From Plasmodiophora brassicae (lineage: Eukaryota; Endomyxa; Phytomyxea; Plasmodiophorida; Plasmodiophoridae), in assembly GCA_039704465.1 (NCBI GenBank), contig JASFAU010000003.1:1834504-1898503 (forward strand): DNA of 64,000 bases, read 5' to 3'. Below are positions 54,258 through 63,878 of this stretch, in pieces (positions within the stretch are counted from its first letter, which is position 1; every line of letters starts with the position of its first letter). The notes under the pieces were generated by a model. That model did not search any database and was not told where the DNA came from. It worked only from the letters and a program-made list of their open reading frames with translations. The position numbers were made by a program, and so were the translations under genes.

Positions 54258-55389
54258 ATGTCGCAGTCTTTGGAGGAGCTATTCAAGCAGCGCGACGCCG
54301 ACGCCGTGGCCGCGAACAGGGCCGTGTGGGACGCCAACCCCGATGACCCGCGCCTGCCCCACATGGAGCGCGTCGCCGACCGCGCCGGTGCTGCCCGCGA
54401 CGCTGCCCTGGCCGCCCTCCAGGCCGTTCGCCCGGTCGGTACGTAGACCGGCTACACGCCATTTCCGCCCGTTTTGCTAAATCCAGTGTATAGACGAGAG
54501 CATTCGCGATCGCCTGCGACGGCTCAACGTCCGGGTCACAACCAGAGACCTTAATTTCTTAATTGACAAGGACGTTGCCGCATATGGCGAGCTGCGCCAT
54601 TCGGATCGGAACGAGGCCGAGCGAATCCTAACCAAGGCGCGGTCTCAATTCATCACGACGGACCGTTTCTACATTGGCGAAACGCACGGATTCATTTTGG
54701 ACGGCGTGCTCCCAGTCGCTGGCCAAGCGATGTCTTGGTTGTTCTATGCGTACGGAACCGGCGATGGCGTCGTGCGGGTCGCAAAGCGGTATTCCGTGGC
54801 GGCTCAGGAAGACTATGAGCGTGAGGTCAAGGCAGCCGAGACGATCGGGCAGCATGCAAGCATCGTGCAGGTTGAGGCATCGTTTCGCCACAACGGCTTC
54901 GGCTATATCATTATGCCGTTTTTTCCACGAAGTGCATCGGATCTCCTGTCGGTGTGCAAACCTCCAGCCACTGTTCCACGCTCTATAACCCGCTCCATTG
55001 GCGAAGCTGTCGCCAATGCGCTTCTGTTTATGCACGAGAAGAACATTTGCCACTGTGATGTGAAACCAGCCAACATCATGCTCACCGACCATCGTGAAAT
55101 GCTTCCGGTTCTTGTTGACCTCGGATCCGCCGTTCGCAGCGATGCCTTGGTCGAACAGACCGTGTCATTCGCCCTGGACTTCCAGACGCCACATGCCATG
55201 CCGGAACTCGATTGGACGTGCTTGGGAAGCACTATCTGCATGCTACTCGGCCTGGAGATTCAAGACGCCACCCGGCGGTCCATGGTCGATATGCTCCGCT
55301 TCATTCAGGACCCGGCCGCTCATCTGGCCATTAATTGCTTGGAGAACAACGTTGCCCGCCTGCGTCAAAATGTCGCGCCGCCGCCCTGA
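54258..55389 (+). CDS. Kinase-like protein with HCD/DLG motifs
   Basis: Exons 54258-54438 and 54494-55389, with a 55 nt intron (54439-54493, GTACGTAG...GTATAG), give 358 codons. The first exon encodes a short charged helix ('SLEELFKQRDADAVAANRAV'), and the second continues 'DESIRDRLRRLNVRVTTRDL'. A kinase-like fold follows: 'GDGVVRVAKRYS' (VAK Lys), 'EDYEREVKAAETI' (helix C Glu), 'ICHCDVKPANIML' (HRD changed to HCD, with Lys and Asn kept), 'PVLVDLGSAV' (DFG changed to DLG), and a shortened C-lobe with 'ELDWTCLGSTICMLLG'. Catalytic Asp, Asn and metal-binding Asp are present, so activity is possible. Unrelated at close range to the HRDIS family at 42.7 kb. A 23 bp hairpin follows the stop. Confidence 0.8.
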
Positions 55390-55408
55390 ACAGAACGGCT
55401 GTCCCTGA

Positions 55409-55461
55409 AGCCGTCGCCGCCGTGCAACGCAGTGTTATTGCGTTGCACGGCGGCGACGGCT
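55409..55461 (+). other. 23 bp perfect stem-loop after the kinase stop codon
   Basis: AGCCGTCGCCGCCGTGCAACGCA, in two halves, pairs perfectly with 55439-55461 around a 7 nt loop (GTGTTAT). It starts 19 nt after the TGA and is unchanged in the second copy (62174-62226). Not a bacterial terminator (no U-tract). Confidence 0.85.
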
Positions 55462-55612
55462 GAGTTACGGGTGTGAACAGGCTGTCCGATACCTTTAGGG
55501 ACTTCTGTAATGTATTATGAATACATGGCTAATGCGTCTGAGAGATCGGCGTTTACGGGCAGGGCAGGGGCAGGCGTGGGTCGAATGACAGGAGCGGCGG
55601 GGTGCGCCGCAT

Positions 55613-56970
55613 TCACGGCGGGCGCCATGACTGCGCGCGGCGCTCTAAGACGGCCGCACTGTGCCCATCTAGTGGCGACGGGACGCGGCCGGGCGGCGAT
55701 GCAGGCGACGGCGCGTCGTCGGAGGGCGACATGCATGCTTCATGCTCCGGTCCAGCATTGACTTCCGTCGACCGACCGACGGCGTTAGCAATACAGCGAA
55801 GGACGATGGCCGTCATCATCATCGTCGGCGTGTGATGCTGGACGCGTCGACGATGTCGGGCGGCGGCGTCTCTGCCTGGGTCGGCGGTATCATCTTCGGG
55901 CATGATGGCGGCCTCCTCATGGTCGTCGTTCGCAATGCTGCCCCCGGCAGGGTCGGCGACGTCGTGTTCGCGATCGGCCGGCACGGGATCGTCACGGGGG
56001 CGACCGGGTGGTCCTGCGTCCGCACCGCCCAGGAACCCGACCAGTGCAGGGTCGTCGAGGACATGTTCGGCGACTTCAACGGCGACTCGCGCGTTCTCGT
56101 TGTCCTCATCATCGCTGATCTCGTTCCATAGCGTCGCGTCCAGGCCAGCAAGCGCAGCGACGCCCTGAGCGGAGATGGCGAACGACTCGCCGCGGATGCA
56201 GCGGGCGGCAACGGCGCGGATGAACATGCCGAGGACGGCCAGCCAGCGTCGCTGGCGATCGCTCACCCGAAACGTCGGGTCGCGCGGATCCGGCATGCGG
56301 CGCGGTCGTAGACGGCCGTCTTCTCTGGCGGGCGGCGCCGTCAGGCGTGCGTAATCGTTGAGCTGGATGGCGACGTAGTCGATGGCGACGCCCGTGTCCG
56401 CCCTGTTGAGGTGCAGGGCACGGATGCGCCAGTCGATGATTGGCCTGAGCAGGCGCGACGATTCAGTGCACCTGGCAGCAATGTGATACCTCGAGAGGTT
56501 CTTGTCGTTGCACGCCCGGCACTGGGCGTTCGAGCCCGGTATGCGGTTCGTGACCCATGAAGCCACCGCATATGCGTCGTCGCCCGAGTGGTACGCCGCC
56601 GGGAACGGGAGGTTATACGGCTGCAGCTGCAGGCGCATCAGCTTGCAGGACGCATCAGCGGCAGCCCACGTGTGCAGCTCGAGCGCTTGCAGCAGGGCGT
56701 CTTGCCGATCGGGCAGGCGTGGGCGCTTCCGCGTCGGGCGGCCGGCTTCGGCGTCGGCGAGTTCTTCACGGGCGCGTTGCTCGCGGGCGTCGACCTGGCC
56801 GTTCCTGTAGATGGCGGTTGCGTCCGCGTAGACCTTGCAGCCCTTCAGCATCATGTTGAATCGGCTGCGCGGGTTGCTGAGCGCCCAGCGCGTGACGCGG
56901 ACCAGGAACGGGACGCGATCGCCATCCTTGATCTGCTCCGACCACGTGATCTGCTTGAACGCGAACCGGG
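55613..56970 (-). mobile_element. 5'-truncated LINE fragment beginning at a telomere-like tract
   Basis: On the minus strand an open frame starts right after CTAAAACCCTAAA (56972-56984) and runs 'ARFAFKQITWSEQIKDGDR', 'WALSNPRSRFNMMLKGCKV', 'GDDAYAVASWVTNRIPG', then a C-x2-C-x8-H-x4-C knuckle ('CRACNDKNLSRYHIAARC') and 'RDPTFRVSDRQRRW'. The layout parallels the C-terminal part of the LINE at 57284-59884 ('YRIANWLTNRLPG', 'CQNCNGAYETNRYHCTIC'), so it is the C-terminal end of a related element lacking its reverse transcriptase. The tail is acidic and low-complexity. The 5' cut coincides with telomere-like sequence. Confidence 0.7.
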
Positions 56971-56971
56971 C

Positions 56972-56984
56972 TTTAGGGTTTTAG
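56972..56984 (+). repeat. Interstitial telomere-like tract
   Basis: TTTAGGGTTTTAG, about one and a half telomere units in the same orientation as the terminal array, at the 5' end of the LINE fragment. Also in copy 2 at 63732-63744. Confidence 0.7.
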
Positions 56985-57208
56985 TCTTGTGTGTATTAGG
57001 CGTAGACCACCCTTTTCCAACCGATGCCGAGCATAATACGATTGCCAGTGTCGTCTTGAGTAGGTAGATGAAGGGTCACATGATAGAAATAGCGCTACGC
57101 AGTGGCCGCCTGTGACGGACTGCGCAGTGCGGGTGGTGCGTGTCGATGCTGGCGGCGCCGATGGTCGTCGTCGCCAGCATGTCGCGGTAGGCCTGGTGAT
57201 GGCCTCGT

Positions 57209-57269
57209 CGGCCGGATGAAAAAACCCATCCGGGCGTCAGACGCTGGTCGGATGGGAAAAATCCGGCCG
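57209..57269 (-). other. Nested hairpin in the LINE 3' region
   Basis: CGGCCGGAT (57209-57217) pairs with ATCCGGCCG (57261-57269). Inside it CCCATCCG (57225-57232) pairs with CGGATGGG (57249-57256), and in the loop GCGTCAGACGC is itself self-complementary. It lies 15 nt past the ORF stop, a position where LINE reverse transcriptases recognise their RNA. Confidence 0.8.
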
Positions 57270-57283
57270 GGCATGAGCGATCG

Positions 57284-59884
57284 TCACGGTACCCGGATCC
57301 AGATCGGCGGGCGCCGCTCGTACCGCTTGCCGTTGCTGCCCTGGTCGCCGCCGTTGCCGTTGCTGCCCTGATCGTCGCCGTTGCCGTTGCTGCCATCATC
57401 GTCGCCGTTGCCGTTGCTGCCATCATCGTCGCCGTTGCCGTCCTGGATGCGGAGCTCGACAGGTCCATCTTCGCCGCCGCCGCCGTCCCCATCATCGCCG
57501 CCATTGTCGTCGCCATTGTCGCCGCCATTGTCGTCGCCGCCATCACGACCCTGTCGCGGCCTGCACAGCTCGTCGATGTCCTTGAGGACAGTCGCGATCG
57601 CCGTCGCCACCGGTCTGGTTCGCTCGTCGAGTCGATACGCCGCCTCTGACGCTTGCTTCCTAGGTCGCCCATCATACGCCGGCGCTTGGATGATCGACGG
57701 CCGTGTCAGCTGGAGCAGGCAGGCGTCGATCGCGTTGTCGGCATCAGTCAACCACTTCAGATGCACCTCCGGGCGATACACATGCTCCAGCCGCTGCTGG
57801 GCGCCGACACAAATCGTACAATGGTATCGATTCGTCTCGTACGCCCCGTTGCAGTTCTGACATGGAACAGGTATGCCCGGTAGGCGATTCGTCAGCCAGT
57901 TGGCGATCCGGTACGCGTCCGCCGTCGCTTGGAACGCGGTCGCGTGCGGTCTGTTCCACTCCTGCTTCTGGACCCGCATCAGTTTCGCACGCGACCACGG
58001 CCGCCACGCCCGTTCCTGCAGCGCCTGGACCAGCGCGTCCCCGGGTCCGCCCTCGTTCTTGTCCGCCTCCTCCAATCGGGTGCCGTGCCTGATCTTCCAC
58101 TCGCGCAGGTCCTTCACCCGGGCCTGCTGCCGCATCAGCGCCTGCACCCGCGACCAGACCGGGCACTTCTGCACGATCGTCGACAGCCTCGATGCCGGGT
58201 TCGCGAACATGGCCTTGGCGATCTTGCCGCTCATGGTCCTCGGGTACTCGTCGGCCTTCTCCTTCAGGTGGAGCAGGAACCCGCCACGTAGCTGTGCCTG
58301 CCGGATCGCCATCGGGACAATGCCGGCGTAGCGCATCATCAGGATCGACCCGTTGCGATGGCCGCCGAGGAACTCGGCGCACGTTCGCATGACCCACGAG
58401 TCGATCTCCTTCAGCGTCGAGCTGCTGTGGTTGGCGATGCAGAGGCCGTACTCCAGCTGCGATCGCACGAAGCTCATAAACACCACGCGTTTCTTGCTCA
58501 CGTTCAGGTGTTTCGTCTTGAAGCAGCCCGATTGGCTCAGCGCGAATAGCGTCGACCTGGCCTTCGCCGTCCTCGTCCTGAGTTGTGCCGCGTGATCGAT
58601 CCGCCCGTTCTTCATGCAGACGCCCAGCAACTTCACGGCGCGATCCTCGCCATCGGCAATGGGTTCACCACCCAGCGTCAGGGTCGGCAGCGGCGGCAGC
58701 GCCGGGTGCTTCGGCACGCTCAGGACGCACTTGTTGACATTGTACCTATAGTGGTATTCGATCGAGTACTTGTGGCACTCGTCGAGCATTGCCTGCATAA
58801 CCGCCGGGCGGTCAGCGCGGCAGAACAACGTCTGATCGTCAGCAAACGAGATAATGGGGATGCGAATCTTCACCAGTACTGGGCAGTCGGGGCCAGCAAT
58901 CGCCCGGAGCCGTTCGTGCAGCGGGTTGACCAGCAGGTTGAATAGGTCGGGCGCATTGACGACGCCTTGAGCGACACCGATCGCCATTGGTATCGGTTCT
59001 TGTGCACGACCATCGACGAGCAGGACGACCGCGAACACGTCGAAGAGCGACTGCATGTTGGAGACGATGGTCGCCTCAGCTCCTCGGGACTCCAGCTCCC
59101 GCCAGATCAGCTCGCGATCCGCGTTGTCGTACGCCTTCCTGACGTCGAGCAGCGCCGCCATCAGCGGTACACCCTTCCTGGCGTACGTTTCCAGAAGCTC
59201 ATCAGCGACCCAGACGGCTTCGATCGGGCCAATCCGGCGCTGGAATCCCATCTGCAGCTCGTGCACCTGGTAGAGGCCCTTGTCGCGCATCAGCTCTCGA
59301 ACGCCGACTTCGTGCAGTTTTCGAATGTGGCTGGACATGGCCAGTCCTCGCCAGTTGCCCGGATGCCTCCGGTCTTCGCTCTTCTTCGGTATCGGCCTGG
59401 TGTAGCCGCGGTTCCACACCGTCGGCGCGACCTGGTGCGTCCAGCAGATCTCGCTGATGACGCTCAGCAGCTTCGAAGATGCCTCAGGGTGCGCCTTCAG
59501 CAGATCAGCGCACATGTTGTCCGGGCCCATCGCTTTCATCCATCGCGCCCGACGGATGCGACCCTCCACCCACGCCGCGTTGAAGTACTTGAGCTCAGCT
59601 TTGTCGACATCGTCTCGTTTTCTGGCAACGCGTCGCGATCGAGGCGGTTCGTGGCCCTCCGGTGCTGCGTACAGCTGCTGATAGTGCGAGACGTGCTCCT
59701 CGTCCGATGGGGCTTGCTGTTCGATCCCGTTGTTCATCGCTTGCGCCGATGCCATCAGGTACCTTCTGGTTCGGGTCAGCATGAACGGGTTCGTGCAGTC
59801 CTCCATGTCGTCCCAGTTGATGATCGGCACGGCGCGCTCGTGTCGTTTCGACCGGTGAGGCGGCCAGCATGCGATGTCGATCAT
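57284..59884 (-). CDS. LINE reverse transcriptase (ORF2 C-terminal part)
   Basis: 866 codons. Reverse transcriptase landmarks: 'KAMGPDNMCADLLK' and 'YTRPIPKKSEDRRHPGNWRG' (motifs 1-2), 'LLDVRKAYDNADRELIW' (motif A), 'GVAQGVVNAPDLFNLLVNPL' (motif B), 'IISFADDQTLF' (motif C, catalytic FADD), 'YNVNKCVLSV' (D) and 'VKLLGVCMKNG' (E). After a thumb-like region comes a C-x2-C-x8-H-x4-C knuckle and a Gly/Asp/Asn repeat tail ('NGNGDDDGSNGNGDDD'). The active-site aspartates and frame are intact over the whole length, so the element was recently active or is conserved by duplication. The endonuclease domain is missing because of 5' truncation. The ATG at 59884 is only the first in frame after the break. 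Confidence 0.9.
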   Translation of the reverse strand: MIDIACWPPHRSKRHERAVPIINWDDMEDCTNPFMLTRTRRYLMASAQAMNNGIEQQAPSDEEHVSHYQQLYAAPEGHEPPRSRRVARKRDDVDKAELKYFNAAWVEGRIRRARWMKAMGPDNMCADLLKAHPEASSKLLSVISEICWTHQVAPTVWNRGYTRPIPKKSEDRRHPGNWRGLAMSSHIRKLHEVGVRELMRDKGLYQVHELQMGFQRRIGPIEAVWVADELLETYARKGVPLMAALLDVRKAYDNADRELIWRELESRGAEATIVSNMQSLFDVFAVVLLVDGRAQEPIPMAIGVAQGVVNAPDLFNLLVNPLHERLRAIAGPDCPVLVKIRIPIISFADDQTLFCRADRPAVMQAMLDECHKYSIEYHYRYNVNKCVLSVPKHPALPPLPTLTLGGEPIADGEDRAVKLLGVCMKNGRIDHAAQLRTRTAKARSTLFALSQSGCFKTKHLNVSKKRVVFMSFVRSQLEYGLCIANHSSSTLKEIDSWVMRTCAEFLGGHRNGSILMMRYAGIVPMAIRQAQLRGGFLLHLKEKADEYPRTMSGKIAKAMFANPASRLSTIVQKCPVWSRVQALMRQQARVKDLREWKIRHGTRLEEADKNEGGPGDALVQALQERAWRPWSRAKLMRVQKQEWNRPHATAFQATADAYRIANWLTNRLPGIPVPCQNCNGAYETNRYHCTICVGAQQRLEHVYRPEVHLKWLTDADNAIDACLLQLTRPSIIQAPAYDGRPRKQASEAAYRLDERTRPVATAIATVLKDIDELCRPRQGRDGGDDNGGDNGDDNGGDDGDGGGGEDGPVELRIQDGNGDDDGSNGNGDDDGSNGNGDDQGSNGNGGDQGSNGKRYERRPPIWIRVP

Positions 59885-61021
59885 ATCGTGGCGCAGCGCC
59901 TCGCAGTGGTTGTCATTGCCAGCGCCCCAGCAGGGAACATGTTCGGCGCTACAACGAGCCCACGGTCCCGAAGTTCGATGCTGTCGTTCTCGATGCAGAC
60001 AATGTCGACGGGCGCGCTTGACAAGGGACGCAACTTGGTGCTATGTACATGTACGTGGTGGCGGACTGCGCTTCGTTAAGGAGACACACCCGCTGTACAA
60101 CGCCCTTTCCTATCTGATTATGGTTTGGCACGGTCGCGAAGGCTAGCCTATCGCATTCAAGCAAGACACGGGCGTCACGTTGAAGGCGCACACGCAGTAC
60201 CTCTCCAGCAACGCGACATTGGCGACAACGTCCTCATTAATTCGGTGTGGTAAGCTGTTTCCACAGTCGTGGTGCATCAGTATCTTCGCATCGAGCAGCA
60301 GAACCTGCTGTAAGTTCGTCAGAACCAGGACACCAAGCTACGACGTGGTTCTTCGCTGTGCTGGTCGCCGCACGATAGGCCAGCTACCCTGCAACAGTAC
60401 TTACCCCTGACCTTCCAATGTACATCTCCTTTCCGATGAAGTTAAATCCTCACTCGCCGTTCATCCTCTCTTTCGACGCCACAAGCACCCTCCCGCCCCT
60501 CGGCACCAGCATATTCGTGCGGCACACGATGGCGGATCGATCGGGCGACGCATCGTCCTTCCGTCCACGTGCCGTCGTCACGGGGGGCGACGCCCCAATG
60601 CGGTGCGAAGGTTGGCCGCCGCCGGCGCCGCGCGCCACCAACAGACGATAATGCTGGCGTACCAAGCCTCCGCCGACATGCCCATTTTCGCATGCGGGCG
60701 GCCCGGGCTTCTCGGTTGAGTAAGTACACTCTATTGTCGACAATCGTGCCATGGTTCTTGCGCCAACAACATCTGGCCGCAGAGCCCCATCTGTGGTGGC
60801 CGACGGGCCACCATCGTCATCGACCAACAACCTGCATGTCCGGCGTTGGCGTGCCCGATACCGACATGCGCTTGGCACTGCCCTCGGACATGATGGCGAC
60901 CTGAAGTGCCTGACTAGTGGCCTCGGAGCGCCTGACTGGTAGCCTCGGAGCGACGCTCACAACCTTCCTGGCCAGGTCTGTCCACACGGACTTTCACTCC
61001 AGTTTGACGTGGGCGGCCATC

Positions 61022-62154
61022 ATGTCGCAGTCTTTGGAGGAGCTATTCAAGCAGCGCGACGCCGACGCCGTGGCCGCGAACAGGGCCGTGTGGGACGCCA
61101 ACCCCGATGACCCGCGCCTGCCCCACATGGAGCGCGTCGCCGACCGCGCCGGTGCTGCCCGCGACGCTGCCCTGGCCGCCCTCCAGGCCGTTCGCCCGGT
61201 CGGTACGTAGACCGGCTACACGCCATTTCCGCCCGTTTTGCTAAATCCAGTGTATAGACGAGAGCATTCGCGATCGCCTGCGACGGCTCAACGTCCGGGT
61301 CACAACCAGAGACCTTAATTTCTTAATTGACAAGGACGTTGCCGCATATGGCGAGCTGCGCCATTCGGATCGGAACGAGGCCGAGCGAATCCTAACCAAG
61401 GCGCGGTCTCAATTCATCACGACGGACCGTTTCTACATTGGCGAAACGCACGGATTCATTTTGGACGGCGTGCTCCCAGTCGCTGGCCAAGCGATGTCTT
61501 GGTTGTTCTATGCGTACGGAACCGGCGATGGCGTCGTGCGGGTCGCAAAGCGGTATTCCGTGGCGGCTCAGGAAGACTATGAGCGTGAGGTCAAGGCAGC
61601 CGAGACGATCGGGCAGCATGCAAGCATCGTGCAGGTTGGCATCGTTTCGCCACAACGGCTTCGGCTATATCATTATGCCGTTTTTTCCACGAAGTGCATC
61701 GGATCTCCTGTCGGTGTGCAAACCTCCAGCCACTGTTCCACGCTCTATAACCCGCTCCATTGGCGAAGCTGTCGCCAATGCGCTTCTGTTTATGCACGAG
61801 AAGAACATTTGCCACTGTGATGTGAAACCAGCCAACATCATGCTCACCGACCATCGTGAAATGCTTCCGGTTCTTGTTGACCTCGGATCCGCCGTTCGCA
61901 GTGGCGATGCCTTGGTCGAACAGACCGTGTCATTCGCCCTGGACTTCCAGACGCCACATGCCATGCCGGAACTCGATTGGACGTGCTTGGGAAGCACTAT
62001 CTGCATGCTACTCGGCCTGGAGATTCAAGACGCCACCCGGCGGTCCATGGTCGATATGCTCCGCTTCATTCAGGACCCGGCCGCTCATCTGGCCATTAAT
62101 TGCTTGGAGAACAACGTTGCCCGCCTGCGTCAAAATGTCGCGCCGCCGCCCTGA
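61022..62154 (+). pseudogene. Copy 2 of the HCD/DLG kinase-like gene, with 2-base deletion
   Basis: Same gene as 54258-55389: exon 1 61022-61202, intron 61203-61257, exon 2 from 61258. Two bases are missing near 61637 (GTTGGCATCG for GTTGAGGCATCG), which shifts the frame in front of 'SFRHNGFGYII', so the kinase core would not be translated. Three extra bases near 61902 add a Gly ('RSGDAL' for 'RSDAL') without a shift. Either a young pseudogene or, given that only indels separate the copies, a consensus error near the assembly end. Confidence 0.7.
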
Positions 62155-62377
62155 ACAGAACGGCTGTCCCTGAAGCCGTCGCCGCCGTGCAACGCAGTGT
62201 TATTGCGTTGCACGGCGGCGACGGCTGAGTTACGGGTGTGAACAGGCTGTCCGATACCTTTAGGGACTTCTGTAATGTATTATGAATACATGGCTAATGC
62301 GTCTGAGAGATCGGCGTTTACGGGCAGGGCAGGGGCAGGCGTGGGTCGAATGACAGGAGCGGCGGGGTGCGCCGCAT

Positions 62378-63730
62378 TCACGGCGGGCGCCATGACTGCG
62401 CGCGGCGCTCTAAGACGGCCGCACTGTGCCCATCTAGTGGCGACGGACGCGGCCGGGCGGCGATGCAGGCGACGGCGCGTCGTCGGAGGGCGACATGCAT
62501 GCTTCATGCTCCGGTCCAGCATTGACTTCCGTCGACCGACCGACGGCGTTAGCAATACAGCGAAGGACGATGGCCGTCATCATCATCGTCGGCGTGTGAT
62601 GCTGGACGCGTCGACGATGTCGGGCGGCGGCGTCTCTGCCTGGGTCGGCGGTATCATCTTCGGGCATGATGGCGGCCTCCTCATGGTCGTCGTTCGCAAT
62701 GCTGCCCCCGGCAGGGTCGGCGACGTCGTGTTCGCGATCGGCCGGCACGGGATCGTCACGGGGGCGACCGGGTGGTCCTGCGTCCGCACCGCCCAGGAAC
62801 CCGACCAGTGCAGGGTCGTCGAGGACATGTTCGGCGACTTCAACGGCGACTCGCGCGTTCTCGTTGTCCTCATCATCGCTGATCTCGTTCCATAGCGTCG
62901 CGTCCAGGCCAGCAAGCGCAGCGACGCCCTGAGCGGAGATGGCGAACGACTCGCCGCGGATGCAGCGGGCGGCAACGGCGCGGATGAACATGCCGAGGAC
63001 GGCCAGCCAGCGTCGCTGGCGATCGCTCACCCGAAACGTCGGGTCGCGCGGATCCGGCATGCGGCGCGGTCGTAGACGGCCGTCTTCTCTGGCGGGCGGC
63101 GCCGTCAGGCGTGCGTAATCGTTGAGCTGATGGCGACGTAGTCGATGGCGACGCCCGTGTCCGCCCTGTTGAGGTGCAGGGCACGGATGCGCCAGTCGAT
63201 GATTGGCCTGAGCAGGCGCGACGATTCAGTGCACCTGGCAGCAATGTGATACCTCGAGAGGTTCTTGTCGTTGCACGCCCGGCACTGGGCGTTCGAGCCC
63301 GGTATGCGGTTCGTGACCCATGAAGCCACCGCATATGCGTCGTCGCCCGAGTGGTACGCCGCCGGGAACGGGAGGTTATACGGCTGCAGCTGCAGGCGCA
63401 TCAGCTTGCAGGACGCATCAGCGGCAGCCCACGTGTGCAGCTCGAGCGCTTGCAGCAGGGCGTCTTGCCGATCGGGCAGGCGTGGGCGCTTCCGCGTCGG
63501 GCGGCCGGCTTCGGCGTCGGCGAGTTCTTCACGGGCGCGTTGCTCGCGGGCGTCCTGGCCGTTCCTGTAGATGGCGGTTGCGTCCGCGTAGACCTTGCAG
63601 CCCTTCAGCATCATGTTGAATCGGCTGCGCGGGTTGCTGAGCGCCCAGCGCGTGACGCGGACCAGGAACGGGACGCGATCGCCATCCTTGATCTGCTCCG
63701 ACCACGTGATCTGCTTGAACGCGAACCGGG
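62378..63730 (-). mobile_element. Copy 2 of the 5'-truncated LINE fragment
   Basis: Counterpart of 55613-56970. Single-base losses near 62445 and 63130 and a three-base loss near 63555 break the frame that is open in copy 1. Also begins at a telomere-like tract (63732-63744). Confidence 0.75.
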
Positions 63731-63878
63731 CTTTAGGGTTTTAGTCTTGTGTGTATTAGGCGTAGACCACCCTTTTCCAACCGATGCCGAGCATAATACG
63801 ATTGCCAGTGTCGTCTTGAGTAGGTAGATGAAGGGTCACATGATAGAAATAGCGCTACGCAGTGGCCGCCTGTGACGG

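Larger units (their letters stand above)
53142..57118 (+). repeat. Subtelomeric segmental duplication, copy 1
   Basis: 3977 bp repeated in the same direction at 59905-63878. Comparing by eye I find six small indels (near 53637, 54874, 55140, 55681, 56363 and 56790) and no substitutions. Copy 1 is followed by the LINE, copy 2 by telomere. Confidence 0.95.
57119..59904 (-). mobile_element. 5'-truncated LINE retrotransposon
   Basis: Bounded on the left by the end of duplicated copy 1 and on the right by the start of copy 2. It carries the C-terminal two thirds of a non-LTR ORF2 plus 165 nt of 3' sequence with a nested hairpin. No endonuclease part and no poly(A) or target-site duplication was seen. 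Its 3' end is centromere-proximal and its 5' end telomere-proximal. Confidence 0.8.
59905..63878 (+). repeat. Subtelomeric segmental duplication, copy 2 (telomere-capped)
   Basis: Same sequence as 53142-57118 apart from six indels that net three bases. It ends at ...CCTGTGACGG, after which telomere repeats begin. Confidence 0.95.

Noticed and set aside
55409..55461. Rho-independent terminator
   Set aside because: No T-run follows the stem, and gene structure is eukaryotic.
57381..57860. Plus-strand Ser/Pro-rich frame across the LINE tail
   Set aside because: Mirror of the Gly/Asp/Asn repeat tail of the reverse transcriptase; no independent support.
53142..63878. Treating the two segment copies as an LTR-type element flanking the LINE
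   Set aside because: The repeats are about 4 kb, hold unrelated genes and older LINE pieces, and the enclosed reverse transcriptase is of the non-LTR type.
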